From NCBI GenBank assembly GCA_001549895.1, contig AP014720.1, positions 1 through 64,000 of the forward strand: a DNA stretch of 64,000 nucleotides, given 5' to 3'. This DNA is from Arthrobacter sp. Hiyo8. GTDB taxonomy: Bacteria > Actinomycetota > Actinomycetes > Actinomycetales > Micrococcaceae. Positions 61,198 through 64,000 of this stretch are shown piece by piece. The position numbers were made by a program, and so were the translations under genes. Positions within the stretch are counted from its first letter, which is position 1. Every line of letters starts with the position of its first letter. Under the pieces are notes generated by a model that was not told where the DNA came from, ran no database searches, and worked only from the letters and a program-made list of their open reading frames with translations.

Positions 61198-61633
61198 TGG
61201 CCAGCAACATCGGACGATTCAGCACAGCCACCCCCAACTCAGAGGCACCTGCCGAGAGGCCGGCGGAAGAGCAGAAGCCACCGGAACTGGTCTACGGCTC
61301 AGCCGAGGAGTTCCTGCACGAACAGCTCCTGCCGACCTACGTCCGCGACGTCGACGGCCGCGCCGCAAAATGGTGCCTCGAATGGTACTTCCACCCCGAA
61401 GCACTCTCCCGCGTCGAAGCGCTGTGGCGGGCATGGGAACACCTCAGACTCGACGGAGCCACCGGCATCAGCGTCTGGTTCAAAGACCACGCTGACCACC
61501 ACATGAACGTGCTCCTGGACCCCCGCGGACCGTTCTACAAATGCGACATGCAAAAACACCGCGACCCGAACACCTCGAACCCAAAAAGGCACCCGAAGGC
61601 TGGTTCCCCGACGTGCGGGCACTACCTGTCTAA
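61198..61633 (+). CDS. DUF4913 family protein, frameshifted
   Basis: 145 residues after joining. The conserved core EEFLHEQLLPTYVRDVDGRAAKWCLEWYFHPEALSRVEALWRAWEHLRLD and VWFKDHADHHMNVLLDPRGPF is DUF4913. A shift near 61587 restores the tail PKKAPEGWFPDV, ending at 61633. Start ATG 61198 with GGAGG before it. This family regularly follows traG in actinobacterial conjugative elements; role unknown. Confidence 0.82.
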
Positions 61634-61728
61634 AAGGACAACCCGAAACTCGGACGGGCTCTATTGTCCACAAAGCAGTGTCCGGTACGGTGAACCCGGC
61701 ACACCCTACAAACATTCAGAGCGCCCCT

Positions 61729-61768
61729 GGGGGTCGCCGTAGTATCCGGGAAAAATCGGGCGGATAAG
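61729..61768. mobile_element. Left terminal inverted repeat of a Tn3-family transposon
   Basis: GGGGGTCGCCGTAG followed by GGGAAAAATCGGGCGGATAAGG resembles the 38-bp Tn3-type ends (G-rich tip, internal AAAA, TAAG). It lies 56 bp before the transposase start. The partner end is not in the window. Confidence 0.65.
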
Positions 61769-61823
61769 GCTTGGGTAGGCTCCTGACCAAGAGATTTGTG
61801 GTGGTGGTCGGAGGGCGTGCTGA

Positions 61824-63515
61824 GTGGTTGTTCAGATATTCACGGATGAAGAGTTGGAACGGCTCCGGGAGTTCCCGGAGATCGGCAGGGATGAGTTGTT
61901 CCGGTTTGTTGATCCTGGCCGGGGAAGGGCGCCTCGGACAGGCTTGGCCTCGCGGTAGCGCTGTGTACATTGCCGTGGCTTGGGTTCGTGCCGGATGAGG
62001 TGTCGTCCGCACCGCGGGTGGCGGTCGCCCGGCTCGCTGATCAGCTCGGTGTTGAGCCGGGCCAGCTCAAGTCCTATGGTCGGCGGGCGAAGACCCGGAC
62101 TGATCATCTGCGATTGGTCGCGAAGTATTTGGGTTGGCGGTTGCCGGCGACGCTGGAGTTCAAGGAGTTGGATGAATTCTTGTTGGCTCGTGCGATGGAG
62201 CATGACTCGCCGACGCTGCTGTTCCGGTTGGGGTGTGAGTACCTGATCACGGCTCGGGTTATCCGGCCAGGGCCGGTGACTTTGGTGAAGGCTGTTGCCC
62301 ATGCCCGTGAGGTCGCACGGCAGGAGACATTCGATCGGTTGGCGCATGAGTTCAGTGACGAACGCCGTGCCGGGTTGGATGCTCTGCTGGTGACCGACCC
62401 GAAGATCGGCATGACGCGTCTGCGGTGGCTGGGCAAGGGGCCGGTGGAAGCCTCGCCCGCGGCGGTGAAGACCGAGATCGAGAAGCTGGAGTTCCTGCGC
62501 GGTCTGGGCGCACCTGCTCTGGACTTGTCGGTCCTGCCGGCTGAGCGGCGTCGATTCCTGGCAACGATGGGCCGTCGAATGACCGCGCAATCGCTGGCCA
62601 GGCGTGAGCCGGAGCGCCGCTACCCGATCTTGCTGACGTTGTTGGCGCAGTCAGGGACTGAGGTTCTGGACGAGGTCGTGCAGCTCTTTGATCAGTCCCT
62701 CTCAGCGCGGGAAAGTAGAGCCTTGAACAGGATGCGTGACTATCTCGCTGAACGGGCAAGGGCCGGCGAGGATCGACAGGCGCTTCTGGACGCTGTCCTG
62801 GCTATTGTCGCCGATCCGGCCGTTCCCGATGAGGAAGTCGGAGGCCTCATTCGTGGTGGCCGGATTGGGTGGGATCGGCTCCGCTCCGCTCAGTCGGCCG
62901 CGTTGCCGCCTCTGCCGCGTGATCATGGGCATCTCGCGGCTTTGGATGGTTCATACGGGTATTTGAGGCAGTTCACGCCGCAGTTCCTCTCAGCGGTGAC
63001 TTTCTCGGGCGGCACGGCTGCGACTGAGCTCCTGGACGCGGTCGGGATTCTCCGGGATCTGAACGTCACGGGCGCCCGCAAGGTCCCTTCAGAGGCACCG
63101 GTTGGGTTCGTCCCGGCGCGGTGGTCCGGGTATCTGCAGGCCGCGGCCGAGTCAGGGAACACGGTCGCGTACCGGCATTACTGGGAGTTGTGCACTTTGT
63201 TGGCTTTGCGTGACGGGCTGCGCACCGGAGACGTGTTCGTGCCAGGGTCCCGCCGCTACTCGGACCCGGCCGCTTACCTTCTCACCCCTGAAAGATGGGG
63301 GTTGCAGCGTGATGAGTTCTGCCAGCTGGTCGGCAAGCCGGCAGACCCGGCAGCTGCGCTGGCTTCGATGGAAGAGGAACTTAACGAAGCACTCAGTGGC
63401 CTGGAGGAGGTTCTTGCCCGCGGGGATGGTCCGGTGCGCCTGGACGATAACGGTGACCTGGTGATCTCGCCCTTGACGGCGGAGGACGTCCCGGCCGAGG
63501 CTGTGGCACTCAAGA
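61824..63515 (+). pseudogene. tnpA: Tn3-family transposase, interrupted by IS256-family element
   Basis: From GTG 61824: FTDEELERLREFPEIGRDELF, then after a shift near 61905 the DUF4158-type N-terminus LPWLGFVPDEVSSAPR and VARLADQLGVEPGQLKSYG, with EHDSPTLLFRLGCEYL. The gene runs open to about 63515 (LTAEDVPAEAVALKR). Normally another 400 residues with the DDE catalytic domain would follow. Instead IS256-type sequence begins, so the gene is disrupted. The right half of the transposon is presumably beyond the window. Confidence 0.85.
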
Positions 63516-64000
63516 GAGGGTGTCAGATGGATTGTGTAGGGGTTCCGGTCCTCGTGTGATTGGAGAACACTTTGTCCATGATTGATTCCCATGAAGAGCT
63601 CGGTGCGGAACTCGCGGAAAAGGTTGCCGCGGCTGGGGACCTCGAGGCGCTCAAGGCCTCGGGTGCCTTTGATGAGCTGATGGAACAGATCGATGCCGGC
63701 CGGCTTCAGATCGATGGCAAGGACGGGTTCCTGAACCTGATGATCAAGGCCGTGCTTGAGCGGGGCCTGCAGACCGAACTGAGCGAGCATCTGGGGTATG
63801 AAAAGGGTGATCCTGCTGCCCGGCTGCTGCCGAACTCCAGGAACGGCAGCTACCCCAAAACGGTGGCCTCCACGGTCGGAGACGTCGGTCTTGCCATTCC
63901 GCGGGACCGGGCGGGCACCTTCACCCCGCAACTGGTTCCAAGAGGTTCACGGCGCACCGGCGGGCTCGATGACATGATCATCAGCCTTTATGCAGGTGGA
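63514..64000 (+). mobile_element. IS256-family insertion sequence, left part
   Basis: GAGGGTGTCAGATGG near 63516 looks like the terminal inverted repeat of IS256-family elements. The transposase gene starts 60 bp further on. The right end is outside the window. It is inserted within the Tn3 transposase gene. Confidence 0.75.
63578..64000 (+). CDS. IS256-family transposase, 3' end outside window
   Basis: ATG at 63578 (MIDSHEELGAELAEKVAAAG) opens a reading of 141 codons to the window edge with no shift. LIKAVLERGLQTELSEHLGYEKGD and NSRNGSYPKTV, then VGLAIPRDRAGTFTPQLVP and LDDMIISLYAGG are the conserved N-terminal part of mutator-type transposases. The catalytic DDE residues lie to the right of the window. 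Confidence 0.9.
   Translation, partial: MIDSHEELGAELAEKVAAAGDLEALKASGAFDELMEQIDAGRLQIDGKDGFLNLMIKAVLERGLQTELSEHLGYEKGDPAARLLPNSRNGSYPKTVASTVGDVGLAIPRDRAGTFTPQLVPRGSRRTGGLDDMIISLYAGG

Overview
The window looks like part of a large plasmid, or plasmid-derived accessory region, of a high-GC Gram-positive actinobacterium, most likely an Arthrobacter-like member of the Micrococcaceae. This is inferred from strong G/C third-position bias, an SCO6880/VirB4/TraG/DUF4913 conjugation cluster, two primase-like Rep genes with ribbon-helix-helix partners, a ParA/ParB pair and actinobacterial regulator families. No rRNA or tRNA was found. The taxonomic call rests on protein character only.

Layout. 1-10.6 kb: cargo that includes an MFS exporter, a class A penicillin-binding protein, an Lgt paralogue, a DHA2 exporter with a divergent MarR regulator, a CPBP protease and a membrane protein divergent from a TetR gene with a clear palindromic operator, a DNA-ligase remnant, and a three-gene mini-operon behind an SOS-box-like site. 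10.8-23.5 kb: a defence island with a DUF2130 coiled-coil protein, a lipoprotein/coiled-coil pair, and a tightly packed type I restriction-modification operon (HTH-methylase-like gene, hsdM, hsdS, DUF1016 nuclease, hsdR). 23.6-38.3 kb: a NUDIX-HAD fusion, then a carbohydrate or polyol uptake and catabolic cluster (IclR regulator, ABC importer, crotonase, cupin, TIM-barrel isomerase, alcohol and aldehyde dehydrogenases, Gfo/Idh/MocA oxidoreductase, aldo/keto reductase). Related GGAACG-type palindromes lie at the importer promoter and the catabolic promoter.

38.4-49.8 kb: the plasmid backbone. It has a serine resolvase, a HAD hydrolase, parA-parB, a 1.3 kb array of about twenty degenerate palindromes (core CGCAWATGGTKSCATWTGCG), and two consecutive replication modules, each with a small RHH gene, a plus-strand intrinsic terminator and a primase-like rep gene. 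A winged-helix regulator with a perfect 33-bp palindrome in its promoter closes this part. 50.2-61.6 kb: a conjugative type IV secretion operon with start/stop overlaps between most genes (CHAP hydrolase, lipoprotein, MinD/ParA-like ATPase, DUF6668-like P-loop protein, small membrane proteins, TrbL-like channel, SCO6880, VirB4, TraG/VirD4, DUF4913). 61.7-64 kb: a Tn3-family transposase gene interrupted by an IS256-family element that runs off the window.

Caution: about thirty otherwise well-conserved genes are split by single-base frameshifts. Where I could reconstruct the expected codons, nearly all are loss of one base in a short G or C run. This looks like uncorrected sequencing error rather than mass gene decay, so split genes are annotated as whole CDSs with the shifts noted.
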